From Hyphomicrobiales bacterium (lineage in GTDB: Bacteria; Pseudomonadota; Alphaproteobacteria; Rhizobiales; Rhizobiaceae): a DNA stretch of 64,000 nt. The first letter of the stretch is position 1. Every line of letters starts with the position of its first letter. The position numbers were made by a program, and so were the translations under genes. Below the pieces are notes generated by a model. The model saw nothing but the letters and a program-made list of their open reading frames with translations. It was not told the DNA's origin and made no database searches. Shown piece by piece: positions 18,158-30,544 of this stretch. The stretch covers positions 310,001 to 374,000 of the forward strand of contig UCAG01000005.1 of NCBI GenBank assembly GCA_900470285.1, given 5' to 3'.

Positions 18158-18640
18158 ATGCTTTATCAGATTGCGCAGTTAAATGAACAAAATGGTAAGA
18201 CAGTGGACGAACTCGATCAGAAACTCATCACCCTGCTCCGTCACAATGCGCGCCGCAGCATCTCCGATCTCGCACTCGATGCCGGTGTCTCCCGTGCTAC
18301 AGCCCGCGCCCGTCTGGAGCGTCTGGAAAAAGACGGCCATATTCTCGGCTATACGGTTATTCTGCGTGCTGACACTGTTGAGCAGGCTGTACGAGGTATT
18401 ATGATGATCGCAATTGAAGGCCATGTGACAGAACGCGTGGTGAAGGCGCTGGGCGGCTTCTCGGAGATTTCAGAAATTCATACCACCAATGGCCGCTGGG
18501 ATCTGATTGCGGAAATCAATGCCGACACGCTGTCCGACCTCGACAGTGTATTGCGGCGTGTCCGGCTGGTTCCGGGTATCACCAATAGTGAAACCAATCT
18601 TTTACTGGCTACGCCACGCAGCACCAGAGCGCGGCTGTAA
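18158..18640 (+). CDS. Lrp/AsnC family transcriptional regulator
   Basis: A feast/famine regulator of about 160 aa. The N-terminal helix-turn-helix begins DELDQKLITLLRHNARRSISDLALDAGVSRATARARLERLE, followed by the RAM effector-binding domain with IHTTNGRWDLIAEI. It is transcribed away from arginase and ornithine cyclodeaminase, which it probably activates in response to arginine or ornithine. The start is unsure: TTG at 18119, ATG at 18158 and GTG at 18203 are all in frame, and the GTG would give the most typical family N-terminus. Confidence 0.85.
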   Translation: MLYQIAQLNEQNGKTVDELDQKLITLLRHNARRSISDLALDAGVSRATARARLERLEKDGHILGYTVILRADTVEQAVRGIMMIAIEGHVTERVVKALGGFSEISEIHTTNGRWDLIAEINADTLSDLDSVLRRVRLVPGITNSETNLLLATPRSTRARL

Positions 18641-18793
18641 CCACACAGACACAGTCTCAATCCGATTTTGATTAAATATGATTAATTTACTCAATTATTA
18701 AATTACATATTTGCAAAATGCGATAAATCCTCCTATGGCAGCGCATATCTGTTAACAAAGCTTAAACAACCATCCTCCCAAGGAGTTGCGCTG

Positions 18794-21118
18794 ATGTCTG
18801 CTTATGCTGCTGGTGGTTCTGCCACCGGTGCACGCAATTTTTCATGCCTGCATAAATTTTCACTTTTCTTTCTAACAAGTACGGTTTTAAGCACTGCTGC
18901 ATTTCTGAACTTTACGCCGGCCGCTCTTGCACAGACGGCACAGCCAAAAAAACAAACGGAAAAACAGCAGGCGGATAATACATCCGGCATATTGCAGCTG
19001 AACACAATTACTGTGGGCACCGGCACAGTCGGCTCCGGCAGCTACGGCACAGATGCCCCGAATATTGTCACCATCGACCGCGAGACGATTGACCGTGTTC
19101 AGGCCGCCAGCCTGCCGGAACTGGTGAAGAATACACCGGGCGTCACTATGCTCGGCGGTGTGCGCATTCAGGGTCAGAGTATTGCTATCCGTGGCTTTGC
19201 CCGCCAGACCGATGTGCGTATTATTATGGATGGTGCGCAGAAGAATTTTGAGCGTTACGATCAGGGCACAGTCTTTATCGAGCCGGAACTGCTTAAAAGC
19301 GTTGAGATCGAAAAAGGCGCAACTTCCATCAAATATGGTAATGGCGGTTTCGGCGGCACCATCAAAATGGAAACCAAAGACGCAGCCGATATGTTGCGCG
19401 AAGGTGAGAACTGGGGACTCTGGTCAAAGACCGGCTATCAGACAGCCAATAAAGGCTGGGTACAGAGCGGCGCTGTTTATGGCCGCACAAATTATAGCGG
19501 CATCAATTTTGACGGCCTTGCAGCGGCCACATGGCGCAAGACTGAGGACATGCGCATCGGTGGCGGTGAGCGCTATAATTTCTCCGACAGCAAGCTCACA
19601 TCTTTCTCCGTCAAGGGCAGTGCCAGCGCTGACGGCCATGAGCTGAAAGCAACGGCCAGTTACGGCATGAGCCAGAACTGGGGGCCGCCTGCGGCTATTC
19701 GCGGTCAGGTTGAACCAATCGGCAGTCAGGTAGAAGATCTAGGTTATTATGAAGCCATCCGTCGTCGCCTCGCCTGGCGCGATCTGAAAGATTTCAGCTC
19801 ATCCGTTGAGCACAAATTTTCCGGTGACAGTGATCTGGTCAATACGCGCCTGATGGTGAGTTATGCTTTTACGTCCCTCTTCGCCGAGCGCCCTGATGGT
19901 GTGAGTACATCTGCCTCGACAGGCGGAAAATGGACAGATTCTCAATATTCTGATCTGCGAATTGAAGCCGAAAATACATCCAACTTCACACTAGGTGGTT
20001 TTAATCACAGTCTGAATTACGGCATTCAGTTACAACGCCACAACCGCGATACATGGATGTATTCGAATAGCAAAACCCATAATAATGCCAATTATAACTA
20101 CGGTTATTTTGCGCCTTATAATATGCCCGAAGGCAAACAGGAAACTTTCAGCGCTTTTGTGATTGATAAGGTTGCTCTGACCGATCAGCTGACCATCATT
20201 CCGGGGCTGCGTTATGATTATGTGCGATCTACAGGCAAGCCGAACGCTGCAAAGACCTATAATGATATCAAAGCGGGTCATGATTACAGCGCAGTCAGCC
20301 ATGACGGCCTGACACCGGGTCTGAGCATGACCTATGACGCAACCTCAAATCTGCGTCTGTTTGCTGACTGGGCTTATGCGATGCGTATGCCGAATATTGA
20401 TGAACTTTATTCCACGCAAAGCGCAGGCACAAGTTTACCGCGTACCAGCCGCGACCTTGAAGTGGAACGCAACAACAACTTCCAGATTGGCGTAGAAACC
20501 ATCCACAACCAGCTTTTCACCAGTGACGATCAGCTGAAAGTGCGGGCAACGGCCTATTACAACCATGTCACCAATCCGATTAACCGGCGATTTGGCAGTG
20601 CCAATGCCCCTGCCAAAGGCGACAAGGGCGATACTTACTGGAACCTGCCGTCTTATTACTCTGCCGGTATCGAGATTTCAGCCCATTACGACACAACTTA
20701 TATGTTTGCCGATGCGGCCTTCTCTACAATGCATGGCAGCCGTCATGGTGCATTGAATAATATCTATGGCTACGACACCTATCTCAAAGATCTGGCACCG
20801 GCGACACTGGTGACAACGCTGGGCTGGAAAGTGCCTGATTATGATCTGACTCTGGGCTGGACAGGGACTTTTGTCGCCAGACAGTCCAAGACACCGCATA
20901 ATCAGAATGGCGGCGATTATGCCCGTCCTGAAAGTGCAGGCTATGGTATCCATGATCTGTTTCTGACATGGGCACCGCAAAGCGGCATGATGAAAGATGC
21001 CAAGCTGGATATCGGTCTCGATAATATTTTTGACAAGAACTACGAGCCTTATCTGAGCGATGGCATTACCGCCATGCCTGGCCGCAATTTCAAAGTCAGC
21101 CTTAGCAAAAAGTTCTGA
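18794..21118 (+). CDS. TonB-dependent outer-membrane receptor (haem/iron type)
   Basis: A 774-aa outer-membrane receptor. Residues about 1-46 are a long export signal ending in ALAQ, then a plug domain (NIVTIDRETIDRVQAASLPE and KNTPGVTMLGG) and a 22-strand barrel ending in Phe (SKKF). A TonB-box-like ITVGTG segment precedes the plug. It belongs with the haemoglobin/lactoferrin receptor group and resembles the receptor at 60.6 kb, but lacks a clear NPNL motif, so the ligand is uncertain. No transporter or binding-protein gene is adjacent, making it an orphan receptor. The AT-rich upstream region is a likely iron-regulated promoter. Confidence 0.87.
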   Translation: MSAYAAGGSATGARNFSCLHKFSLFFLTSTVLSTAAFLNFTPAALAQTAQPKKQTEKQQADNTSGILQLNTITVGTGTVGSGSYGTDAPNIVTIDRETIDRVQAASLPELVKNTPGVTMLGGVRIQGQSIAIRGFARQTDVRIIMDGAQKNFERYDQGTVFIEPELLKSVEIEKGATSIKYGNGGFGGTIKMETKDAADMLREGENWGLWSKTGYQTANKGWVQSGAVYGRTNYSGINFDGLAAATWRKTEDMRIGGGERYNFSDSKLTSFSVKGSASADGHELKATASYGMSQNWGPPAAIRGQVEPIGSQVEDLGYYEAIRRRLAWRDLKDFSSSVEHKFSGDSDLVNTRLMVSYAFTSLFAERPDGVSTSASTGGKWTDSQYSDLRIEAENTSNFTLGGFNHSLNYGIQLQRHNRDTWMYSNSKTHNNANYNYGYFAPYNMPEGKQETFSAFVIDKVALTDQLTIIPGLRYDYVRSTGKPNAAKTYNDIKAGHDYSAVSHDGLTPGLSMTYDATSNLRLFADWAYAMRMPNIDELYSTQSAGTSLPRTSRDLEVERNNNFQIGVETIHNQLFTSDDQLKVRATAYYNHVTNPINRRFGSANAPAKGDKGDTYWNLPSYYSAGIEISAHYDTTYMFADAAFSTMHGSRHGALNNIYGYDTYLKDLAPATLVTTLGWKVPDYDLTLGWTGTFVARQSKTPHNQNGGDYARPESAGYGIHDLFLTWAPQSGMMKDAKLDIGLDNIFDKNYEPYLSDGITAMPGRNFKVSLSKKF

Positions 21119-21123
21119 GACAC

Positions 21124-21155
21124 AAAAAAGCCCCGCATTTTGCGGGGCTTTTTAT
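21124..21155. terminator. Bidirectional terminator
   Basis: Perfect arms AAGCCCCGCA and TGCGGGGCTT with a TTTT loop, flanked by an A-run and a T-run. It serves the receptor gene and, on the other strand, kdsA. Confidence 0.92.
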
Positions 21156-21201
21156 TAAGTAAATATCTCAGAGAGATTTTGCTAATTGGCAACCAGCAAA
21201 A

Positions 21202-22044
21202 TCAAAGGGATTTTGCCAGCTTGTCGAAAGCCATCAGTGTTTCGAGAAGACGCGGCATGTCTTTCAAAGGCACCATATTCGGGCCGTCGGAAGGTGCATT
21301 GTCCGGATCCTGATGCGTCTCAATAAAGACACCGGCAACGCCAACCGCAACAGATGCACGGGCGAGCGTTTCAACAAACTCACGCTGACCACCACTGGTT
21401 TCACCCTGACCGCCCGGTTGCTGAACCGAATGAGTCGCGTCAAAAATTACCGGTGCACCAAGACCCGCCATAATCGGCAAAGAGCGCATATCCGACACGA
21501 GCGTATTATAGCCGAAGGATGCACCGCGCTCGGTCAGCATCACATTCGGATTGCCGCTCTCCACCACTTTGGCCATGACATTTTTCATGTCCCAAGGTGC
21601 CAGAAACTGACCTTTCTTAATATTAACCACACGGCCGGTATTAGCCGCAGCAATCAGCAGATCAGTCTGACGGCAGAGGAATGCCGGAATCTGGAGCACA
21701 TCAACGACTTCACCAACCAGAGCGCATTGTTCTTCTGTATGCACGTCCGTCAGCACCGGAAAGCCAAAGTCTTTTTTAAGATCCGCGAAGACTTCCAGAG
21801 CCTTTTCAAGGCCGATGCCGCGCTGACCTTTCAGCGAAGTACGATTGGCTTTGTCGAAGCTCGATTTATAAACCAGACCAATGCCGAGTTTATCCGTCAT
21901 TTCCTTCAAGGCGCCAGCCATATCATAGGCGTGTTCACGGCTTTCCATCTGGCACGGGCCGGCAATGATCGACAAAGCACCCTTGTTGGAAAACACTACA
22001 TTGCCTGACGGCGCCTTAACCTCAACAACAGGATTGGCAGTCAT
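21202..22044 (-). CDS. kdsA: 3-deoxy-8-phosphooctulonate synthase (KDO-8-P synthase)
   Basis: A 280-aa aldolase-type enzyme condensing phosphoenolpyruvate with arabinose-5-phosphate for KDO in lipopolysaccharide. Family segments include [50 protein letters not shown] (with Cys preceding RQTD) and [12 protein letters not shown]. It follows pyrG on the same strand, the usual order in Brucellaceae. enolase, often next in that group, is absent here and is replaced by the convergent TonB receptor. Confidence 0.95.
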   Translation of the reverse strand: MTANPVVEVKAPSGNVVFSNKGALSIIAGPCQMESREHAYDMAGALKEMTDKLGIGLVYKSSFDKANRTSLKGQRGIGLEKALEVFADLKKDFGFPVLTDVHTEEQCALVGEVVDVLQIPAFLCRQTDLLIAAANTGRVVNIKKGQFLAPWDMKNVMAKVVESGNPNVMLTERGASFGYNTLVSDMRSLPIMAGLGAPVIFDATHSVQQPGGQGETSGGQREFVETLARASVAVGVAGVFIETHQDPDNAPSDGPNMVPLKDMPRLLETLMAFDKLAKSL

Positions 22045-22184
22045 ATCTGTTCCTCAAAATTGAAAAGTACCTGACTTTTCCCAATAAATAATGGCGCAGG
22101 TAAATTTGCGCAGAAAACCGCAGCGCGGTTTCATTGTCAGCATATGGACATTGCAGACCGCAATATCCAGTCTCTTTTGATAAA

Positions 22185-22213
22185 AGCAAAACGGGCACTG
22201 TTAAAGTGCCCGC
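22185..22213 (-). terminator. Hairpin after pyrG
   Basis: On the minus strand CGGGCAC and GTGCCCG pair around a 7-base loop and are followed by TTTTGCTTTT, ten bases after the pyrG stop. It probably separates pyrG from kdsA at least in part. Confidence 0.7.
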
Positions 22214-22221
22214 TTCAGATC

Positions 22222-24167
<1,946 letters not shown>

Positions 24168-24198
24168 CAAAAAGCCGGCCTGGGCCGGCTTTTGTTTT
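24168..24198 (-). terminator. Terminator after the L,D-transpeptidase gene
   Basis: A perfect palindrome AAAAGCCGGCC / GGCCGGCTTTT with a minimal TG centre, A-rich on one side and T-rich on the other. It lies 12 bases past the transpeptidase stop. Confidence 0.85.
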
Positions 24199-24210
24199 AT
24201 GTCGGCATAA

Positions 24211-24861
24211 TCAGAGAACGACGACAGTCGCTCCGAGATTTACACGCTCGTAGAGTTCCATGACATCTTCATTGGTCATACGGAAGCAGCCGTTTGATGC
24301 CGAACTGCCGATTGTCCAAGGCTGAACCGTGCCGTGAATACGGATATAGGTGTCTTTATTACCCTGAAACAGGTAGAGCGCACGGGAACCCAGCGGGTTG
24401 CCCAGACCACCATCCATACCGTTTTTGAAACGGGCGTAATGTTCAGGGCTGCGCTTGACCATATCTGCGGTCGGAATCCAGCGCGGCCATTCACGCTTGG
24501 CATTGATCGTGCCGCTGCCTTTGAATTCCAAACCGACTTTACCGACAGCAATACCGTAACGGCGGGCTGTGGTTGGTGTTTCTACCAGATAAAGGAAATA
24601 TTTTGCCGGATCGACAACGATTGTCCCTACCGGATAGCCCGAGAAGGCAACTGTCTGTGCCTGATATCTCGGATCAATATTATATTTGCCTTTGGCAGCC
24701 TTCTGACTTGTGGCTTTCTTCTTCTCCGGCTTGGCGGCTTTAGCCGTCGTATCCGTTGATGCGGCCGCAGCAGCCGTCTGGGCCGCAGCCTGACCGGTGA
24801 GAGCGGAGAAACTTAAGCACAAACCGGCAAAACCGGCGATGAGAACACGGGATGAAATCAT
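24211..24861 (-). CDS. L,D-transpeptidase (YkuD domain)
   Basis: A 216-aa secreted peptidoglycan cross-linking or protein-anchoring enzyme. Residues 1-28 form a signal peptide (ending AAAQ), then an Ala/Lys-rich linker, then the YkuD catalytic domain with IRIHGT and the nucleophile motif SSASNGCFRM, Cys192. In Brucella and relatives such enzymes attach outer-membrane proteins to peptidoglycan. It is inserted between secG and pyrG, genes that are neighbours in related genomes as far as I recall, and has its own terminator. Confidence 0.92.
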   Translation of the reverse strand: MISSRVLIAGFAGLCLSFSALTGQAAAQTAAAAASTDTTAKAAKPEKKKATSQKAAKGKYNIDPRYQAQTVAFSGYPVGTIVVDPAKYFLYLVETPTTARRYGIAVGKVGLEFKGSGTINAKREWPRWIPTADMVKRSPEHYARFKNGMDGGLGNPLGSRALYLFQGNKDTYIRIHGTVQPWTIGSSASNGCFRMTNEDVMELYERVNLGATVVVL

Positions 24862-25175
24862 GGGGCTTTCTCAAAACACTCTTTTATGTCTCATCAGCAC
24901 GATGAGCCGAAGATGAGGTGTAAACAGGTTGCTTGCTGATAGGCCAAACTCACTGATCTCTCAACGGGCAATATGTTACCCACAAGCTAATCCCGTCGTC
25001 TATGGCAAGCCTGCAACACTTTTATTGCAAATACATCAGAGCATTTAAAGTCATCAAAAATACTCTGATGTACATCTTCACGCATTATCCTACGCATCGA
25101 AGCAGGAAAGAAAACAGTCCAGCGAACTGTTTTCCCTTGCGAAGGCGGTTCCCACTTTTGCTGGAAATGCTTAAA
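24862..25175. other. Gene-free stretch between secG and the L,D-transpeptidase
   Basis: Contains an inverted repeat CATCAGAG / CTCTGATG (25034-25041 with 25063-25070) around an AT-rich centre. The repeat also includes AGAGCATTTAAAG, reminiscent of the AGAGCAT ends of the dispersed palindromes. The transpeptidase promoter should be at the left. No gene is seen. Confidence 0.45.
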
Positions 25176-25206
25176 ATAAAAAAGCCTCCGCGAGGAGGCT
25201 TTTTAT
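25176..25206 (-). terminator. Terminator after secG
   Basis: Arms AAGCCTCC and GGAGGCTT with loop GCGA, followed on the minus strand by a T-run. It lies 18 bases past the secG stop. Confidence 0.92.
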
Positions 25207-25224
25207 CATTCATAAATCCGGCTC

Positions 25225-25608
25225 TTACTGGGAGCTCGGAACCGGGCTTGCCGGAGTGGCAGGCTGTGCCGGTGTGCTTTCCGGTGTTGTTGTACCACCG
25301 CCGAGCTGATCCAGAATACCGTTGCCGCCTGCAGGTGCAGTCTGTGAGCTGCCGGCAGGGATACGGTTGAGAATATCTGTCGGACGTTCGCCGTTCATAG
25401 CGATAATGCCCAGAAGCAGCGAGGTTGCAAAGAAACCTGCGCCCAGAATTGCAGTTGTGCGGGTCAGAGCATTGGCTGCACCGCGCGCAGTCATGAAACC
25501 TGAACCACCACCGATACCAAGACCACCACCTTCGGAACGCTGAATCAACACAACGCCGACAAGTGCGAGAACGATCAGGAGATGTATAACAATAAGAACG
25601 GTTTGCAT
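25225..25608 (-). CDS. secG: Preprotein translocase subunit SecG
   Basis: A 127-aa SecG with two membrane spans: MQTVLIVIHLLIVLALVGVV, then after the RSEGGGLGIGGG loop a second span ending LLLGIIAM. The C-terminal tail is Pro/Ala/Thr-rich and low-complexity, usual in rhizobia. It is located next to tpiA in the conserved order tpiA-secG. Confidence 0.95.
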   Translation of the reverse strand: MQTVLIVIHLLIVLALVGVVLIQRSEGGGLGIGGGSGFMTARGAANALTRTTAILGAGFFATSLLLGIIAMNGERPTDILNRIPAGSSQTAPAGGNGILDQLGGGTTTPESTPAQPATPASPVPSSQ

Positions 25609-25720
25609 GGGTTTCCGGACTGCTTTCTTATAGGAGTAGAAACGGCTTTCTACACGGATTTATCCGACAATCCAACCCCCTGCAACCGAATGCTTGCAAG
25701 GGATTGATATTTATTCAAAT

Positions 25721-26485
25721 TCAGAGCACGCGATAGGCGTCGCAAATTGCGAGGAAATCGGTAGCTTTCAGGCTGGCACCGCCGACAAGCGCGCCATCCA
25801 CATCAGCAACACCCAGCAATTCAACCGCATTATTAGGCTTGACCGAACCGCCATAGAGCAGACGCAGATGTGCGCCCTTGGCACCAAAGCGTTCAATCAG
25901 CTTCGAGCGGATGAAAGCATGTACCGTGCGCACATCCGAAACAGTTGGTGTCAGGCCGGTGCCGATTGCCCAGACAGGCTCATAGGCAACAACGGTATTT
26001 TCCGGTGTCACGCCTTCAGGCAGCGAATCTGCAATTTGCTGACCAACGATTTCGAGTGTCTGATCAGACTGCTTCTGCTCAGCAGTTTCGCCAACGCAGA
26101 CAATCGCGGTCAGACCGGCTTTCCATGCGGCTTCAACCTTGGCACGAACAGCTTCGCTGCTCTCATGATGATCTGTGCGACGCTCCGAATGACCGAGAAT
26201 TACATGGCTTGCGCCTGCTTCTTTCAGCATCAGTGCAGAAATATCGCCGGTATGCGCGCCTGATTCTGCTGCATGGCAATCCTGACCGCCAACGCCGATA
26301 GCATCGGTTTCCGGTGTAGCCGCAGCACGTGAAATAAGAGTGGAAGGTACACAGATCACCACATCGAACTTGCGGCCGATATCCGTGCTGAGATTGGCAG
26401 CGATTGCGCGCAGTTCACCCAGCTGCTCGCCGGTGCCGTTCATCTTCCAGTTACCCGCAACAAGCGGACGTATTTCCGGGGTCAT
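25721..26485 (-). CDS. tpiA: Triosephosphate isomerase
   Basis: A 254-aa glycolytic enzyme interconverting dihydroxyacetone phosphate and glyceraldehyde-3-phosphate. The catalytic Lys (AGNWKMNG), His (VILGHSERR) and Glu ([11 protein letters not shown]) are all present, as is the phosphate-binding [13 protein letters not shown] at 26485 is preferred to the adjacent GTG because GGAGG is at better spacing. It is divergent from ppiD. Confidence 0.97.
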   Translation of the reverse strand: MTPEIRPLVAGNWKMNGTGEQLGELRAIAANLSTDIGRKFDVVICVPSTLISRAAATPETDAIGVGGQDCHAAESGAHTGDISALMLKEAGASHVILGHSERRTDHHESSEAVRAKVEAAWKAGLTAIVCVGETAEQKQSDQTLEIVGQQIADSLPEGVTPENTVVAYEPVWAIGTGLTPTVSDVRTVHAFIRSKLIERFGAKGAHLRLLYGGSVKPNNAVELLGVADVDGALVGGASLKATDFLAICDAYRVL

Positions 26486-26565
26486 CACACCCTCCTCACC
26501 AATGATTTCAGCCGCATTGCATAGCGGTTTCTGACACGGCCTCGCCGGTTTAGACCGGTGCGGCA

Positions 26566-26600
26566 GAGCCGGTTCGTGCCCAAAACTGAAACCGCTCTAG
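26566..26600 (-). repeat. Short dispersed repeat remnant
   Basis: On the minus strand this reads CTAGAGCGGTTTCAGTT and continues into GTGCCCA-like sequence. The same CTAGAGCGGTTYCAGTT start recurs at 56347-56363, and AGAGCGGTTTATGCCCA occurs in the element at 15750. It is probably a fragment of one rhizobial repeat family. Confidence 0.5.
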
Positions 26601-26777
26601 CAAATTCAGACCTGAAAGCAAATCCCCAAACGCATCGCTCAACATGGCTTTAACGGCAATAATGCCACAATTCTTTTCGTTCTTAGTGCCCTGAAGGCAG
26701 GTTTCCGTTTGACTGCATTATCATCGGCGGCTATCCCCTTATTTAACAAAGTGAGTTTACTCCACAAAGGTACTTCT

Positions 26778-28667
26778 ATGCTTGACAGCTTGCGCACTGC
26801 ATCCAAATCATGGGTCTCGAAATTCTTCCTCGGTCTTCTCGTCCTCTCTTTTGCAGCCTGGGGTATCGCAGATGTGTTCCGTGAAGGTTTCAGCGGCAAT
26901 GCTGTTCTGGAGGCCGGAGGCTCATCCGTATCGCCGACTGAATATCGTCTGGCCTATGACCGTCAGGTGATTGCTGTTTCCAACCAGCTGCGTCAGCAAC
27001 TGACCCGCGATCAGGCTAAAGCGCTCGGTATTCCGTCACAGGTAACGGGCCAGCTGGTTGCAGGCGTTCTGCTTGATGAACAGGCACGCCAGATGGGACT
27101 GGGCATGTCGAAAGACCACCTCGCCCGTCTCACCGGTGAAGATCAGGCATTTCTGGATTCCAGCGGCCGCTTTTCCAACAACCAGTTTAACGCAGTGCTG
27201 CGTCAGGCCGGTATGAGCGCGCAGGACTATTTCAACAGCCGCACCAAATATGCGCTGCGTCAGCAGATCGTTGAAGCTGTGTCAGACGGCATGAGCGCAC
27301 CGGACACATTGTTCAAGGCGCTGGCGCTTTATGACGGTGAAAGCCGCACGGTTGATTACATCACGCTGACTCAGGAAAAAACTGACACAATCGCTACACC
27401 TGATGATGCTGAACTGAAAAATTGGTATGACAGCCATCTCGGCAATTACCGTGCACCGGAATATCGCAAAGTCAGCTATGTGCCGCTCGAAGCGCAGGAC
27501 ATTGTCAATGAAGCTGATGTTACGCCGGAAGAGATTCAGGAATATTATAAAAAGAACATTGCCCGTTTCTCGACTGAAGAAAAGCGCACTCTTGAACAGC
27601 TGAATTTCACCAATGAAGAGGAAGCAAAAGCGGCTTCGGATAAAATCAAATCCGGCACCAACTTTGCTGATCTCGTTACCCAGAGCGGTAAAAAGCCAGA
27701 AGATGTTAAACTCGGCACATTTGTAAAAGGCGATCTGCCGGATGCAGTGATTGCTGATGCGGCTTTCGCTCTGCCTGCCAATGGTACAAGCGATGTTGTA
27801 AAAGGCGCATTCGGCCCTGTGCTGCTGCATGTCAGCGCAATTGAGCCTGCAACTGTGAAAACAGAAGCAGAAGTTGCACCGGAAATTCGCAAAACTCTGG
27901 CTCTGACACAGGCACTGACCTCACTGAATGCGGTTCATGACTCGTTTGAAGAAGAACGCGGCAATGGCGCAACACTGGCGCAGGCTGCTGAAAAGCTGAA
28001 GCTCAAAGTTAAAACCGTAGAAGCTGTTGATGTGAACGGTAATGCTCCGGACGGCAAGCCGGTTGCTGATCTGCCGCAGCTGCCTTCCTTCCTGACCTCT
28101 GTTTACCAGTCGGATCAGGGCATTGATAATGATGCACTGCCAACCCCGACCCGTGGTTATATCTGGTATCAGCTGGATGGTGTGACACCTGCCCGCGACA
28201 AAACATTTGATGAAGTCAAAGATCAGGTTGCAGCCGAGTGGAAACAGGATGAAGCAGCAAAGCGCCTGACAGCCAAAGCTGAAGAGCTGCGCAAGCGCCT
28301 TGAAACCGGTGCAACTCTGGATGTTCTTGCTCAGGAAGCCGGCGTTGAAAAACAGACCAAGCGCGGCCTGACCCGTACGGCTACAGATTCTGAACTGTCA
28401 GAGGCTGCGGTTGCGCAGATCTTCGGCGGCGCAGAAAATCTCACAGGCGTTGCAAGCGGTATCAATAAAGAAACCCAGATCCTGTTCAAAGTGATTGAGA
28501 CAACCGAGCCTGCCGGTGTCAGTGCGGAAAGCCTGCCACAGGGTACACGCGATGCGATTTCCTCACGCATTGGCGACGACCTGCTGGAACAGCTGGTTGG
28601 CCGTTTGCAGAGCGAATATCCGGTTAAAATCAATCAGACCCTGATGGATCAGGCTCTGTCCTTCTAA
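26778..28667 (+). CDS. ppiD: PpiD-like membrane-anchored peptidyl-prolyl isomerase/chaperone
   Basis: A 629-aa periplasmic folding factor tethered by one N-terminal membrane span (about residues 14-33, FFLGLLVLSFAAWGIADVF). A SurA-N-like chaperone region follows, then a parvulin-like rotamase region near residues 240-370 (EIQEYYKKNIARFSTEEKRTLEQ onward), and a long C-terminal chaperone part. The start at 26778 (MLDSLRTASKSW) is typical; the open frame extends 23 codons upstream without support. It is upstream of trpD, the conserved position in Brucellaceae. Confidence 0.9.
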   Translation: MLDSLRTASKSWVSKFFLGLLVLSFAAWGIADVFREGFSGNAVLEAGGSSVSPTEYRLAYDRQVIAVSNQLRQQLTRDQAKALGIPSQVTGQLVAGVLLDEQARQMGLGMSKDHLARLTGEDQAFLDSSGRFSNNQFNAVLRQAGMSAQDYFNSRTKYALRQQIVEAVSDGMSAPDTLFKALALYDGESRTVDYITLTQEKTDTIATPDDAELKNWYDSHLGNYRAPEYRKVSYVPLEAQDIVNEADVTPEEIQEYYKKNIARFSTEEKRTLEQLNFTNEEEAKAASDKIKSGTNFADLVTQSGKKPEDVKLGTFVKGDLPDAVIADAAFALPANGTSDVVKGAFGPVLLHVSAIEPATVKTEAEVAPEIRKTLALTQALTSLNAVHDSFEEERGNGATLAQAAEKLKLKVKTVEAVDVNGNAPDGKPVADLPQLPSFLTSVYQSDQGIDNDALPTPTRGYIWYQLDGVTPARDKTFDEVKDQVAAEWKQDEAAKRLTAKAEELRKRLETGATLDVLAQEAGVEKQTKRGLTRTATDSELSEAAVAQIFGGAENLTGVASGINKETQILFKVIETTEPAGVSAESLPQGTRDAISSRIGDDLLEQLVGRLQSEYPVKINQTLMDQALSF

Positions 28668-28719
28668 CGCCTTCTCACTTTGAAGGCAGGCGGAGCCTCA
28701 CTAAAGATTCGAGTACACT

Positions 28720-29742
28720 ATGTCAGATTTCAAAAGCTACATTGCCAAAGCTGTTACAGGCACACCTTTAACTCAGGCGGAGTCCAAAGCAGCGTTTGAC
28801 ATTATGATGTCCGGTTCCGCCACCCCTGCCCAGATCGGCGGTTTTCTGATGGCTCTGCGCATGCGCGGTGAAGCCGTTGCGGAAATTGCAGGCGCTGTGG
28901 AATCAATGCGGGCGAAAATGATCCCCGTTGATGCACCTGCCGGTGCAATTGATATTGTCGGCACCGGCGGCGATCAGTCAGGTTCTTATAACGTGTCCAG
29001 CTGTGCAGCCATTGTGACTGCGGGCGCAGGCGTGATCGTTGCCAAACATGGCAACCGCGCTCTGTCCTCGCGTTCCGGTGCGGCAGATACGCTGGCAGAG
29101 CTCGGCATTAATATTGAAGCCGATCCGGCAACGATCAGCCGCTGCATTCATGATGCAGGTCTTGGCTTTATGTTCGCGCCGATGCATCACTCATCCATGC
29201 GCCATGTCGGCCCTGCCCGCGTGGAGCTTGGCACCCGTACAATTTTCAATCTGCTTGGCCCACTTGCCAATCCGGCTGGTGTTAAGCATCAGCTCGTCGG
29301 CGTTTTCTCCCGCGACTGGGTGCTGCCGATCGCCAAAGTGCTGAAAGAGCTCGGCTCCGATCATGTCTGGGTTGTCTATGGCGATGGTCTGGATGAAATG
29401 ACCACTGCAGGCACCACCAATATTGCGGCATTGCATAATGGTGAAATCACCGAATTTGAAATCACACCGGAAGAAGTCGGCCTGAAGCGCGTTGCTTTTG
29501 ACGCTCTCAAAGGCGGCGATGCGCAGCATAATGCGGCAGCCCTGCTACGTGTGCTCGGCGGTGAAGCCGGTGCTTACCGCGACATCGTCTTGCTGAATGC
29601 CGGTGCGGCACTGACCATCGCCGGCAAAGCCAAAGATATCAAAGAAGGTATTGCCCTTGCTGCACAGTCGATTGACAGCGGCGCGGCCAAAGCCAAACTC
29701 GATCAGCTGATTGCTGTATCGAACAGTAAGACAAGTGAATAA
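28720..29742 (+). CDS. trpD: Anthranilate phosphoribosyltransferase
   Basis: A 340-aa enzyme joining anthranilate and phosphoribosyl pyrophosphate in tryptophan synthesis. The PRPP-binding [29 protein letters not shown] and the [10 protein letters not shown] segment are intact. Only one base separates its stop from the trpC start, so the two are translationally close. Confidence 0.97.
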   Translation: MSDFKSYIAKAVTGTPLTQAESKAAFDIMMSGSATPAQIGGFLMALRMRGEAVAEIAGAVESMRAKMIPVDAPAGAIDIVGTGGDQSGSYNVSSCAAIVTAGAGVIVAKHGNRALSSRSGAADTLAELGINIEADPATISRCIHDAGLGFMFAPMHHSSMRHVGPARVELGTRTIFNLLGPLANPAGVKHQLVGVFSRDWVLPIAKVLKELGSDHVWVVYGDGLDEMTTAGTTNIAALHNGEITEFEITPEEVGLKRVAFDALKGGDAQHNAAALLRVLGGEAGAYRDIVLLNAGAALTIAGKAKDIKEGIALAAQSIDSGAAKAKLDQLIAVSNSKTSE

Positions 29743-29743
29743 A

Positions 29744-30541
29744 ATGACCGATATTCTCAAAAAGATCGAAGCCTATAAGCTTGTTGAAATTGCAGAAGCC
29801 AAATCACGTTTGCCGCTGGCAGACGTGAAAAAAGCTGCGGCCGATCAGCCGCCTGCCCGCGGCTTTCTTAAAGCATTGGAAGCAAAGCAGGCTGCCGATT
29901 CTTTCGGTCTGATTGCGGAAATCAAAAAAGCCAGCCCGTCCAAAGGTCTGATCCGTCCGGATTTTGATCCGCCTGCATTGGCAAAAGCCTATGAAGATGG
30001 CGGTGCGGCCTGTCTTTCTGTTCTGACCGATATGCCAAGCTTTCAGGGTGCTCCGGAATTTCTGAAGCAGGCACGTGCTGCCTGCTCTCTTCCTGCCCTG
30101 CGCAAAGACTTTCTGTTTGATCCTTATCAGGTCTATGAAGCGCGTCATTGGGGTGCGGATTGCATTCTCATCATCATGGCAAGTGTTGATGATGCACTGG
30201 CGAAAGAGCTGGAAGAAACCGCCTTTTCGCTTGGCATGGATGCATTGATTGAAGTGCATGATGAAGCCGAGATGGAACGGGCGCTCAAATTGTCCTCGCG
30301 TCTGCTCGGCATCAACAACCGTAACCTGCGTACTTTCGAAGTCGATCTCGCAGTATCTGAGCGTCTGGCAGACATGGTGCCGGATGATCGTCTGCTGGTT
30401 GGTGAAAGCGGCATCTTCACCCATGATGATTGCCTGCGTTTGCAGAAATCCGGCATTTCCACTTTCCTGATCGGCGAAAGCCTGATGCGTCAGCAGGATG
30501 TAACTTCTGCGACCCGCAAACTCCTGGCCGGCAAAGAGTAA
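29744..30541 (+). CDS. trpC: Indole-3-glycerol phosphate synthase
   Basis: A 265-aa TIM-barrel enzyme making indole-3-glycerol phosphate. The motifs [11 protein letters not shown] (catalytic Lys), [18 protein letters not shown] and [13 protein letters not shown] are present. The start at 29744 immediately after trpD is preferred to an upstream in-frame start within trpD. moaC starts three bases after its stop. Confidence 0.97.
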   Translation: MTDILKKIEAYKLVEIAEAKSRLPLADVKKAAADQPPARGFLKALEAKQAADSFGLIAEIKKASPSKGLIRPDFDPPALAKAYEDGGAACLSVLTDMPSFQGAPEFLKQARAACSLPALRKDFLFDPYQVYEARHWGADCILIIMASVDDALAKELEETAFSLGMDALIEVHDEAEMERALKLSSRLLGINNRNLRTFEVDLAVSERLADMVPDDRLLVGESGIFTHDDCLRLQKSGISTFLIGESLMRQQDVTSATRKLLAGKE

Positions 30542-30544
30542 ACT

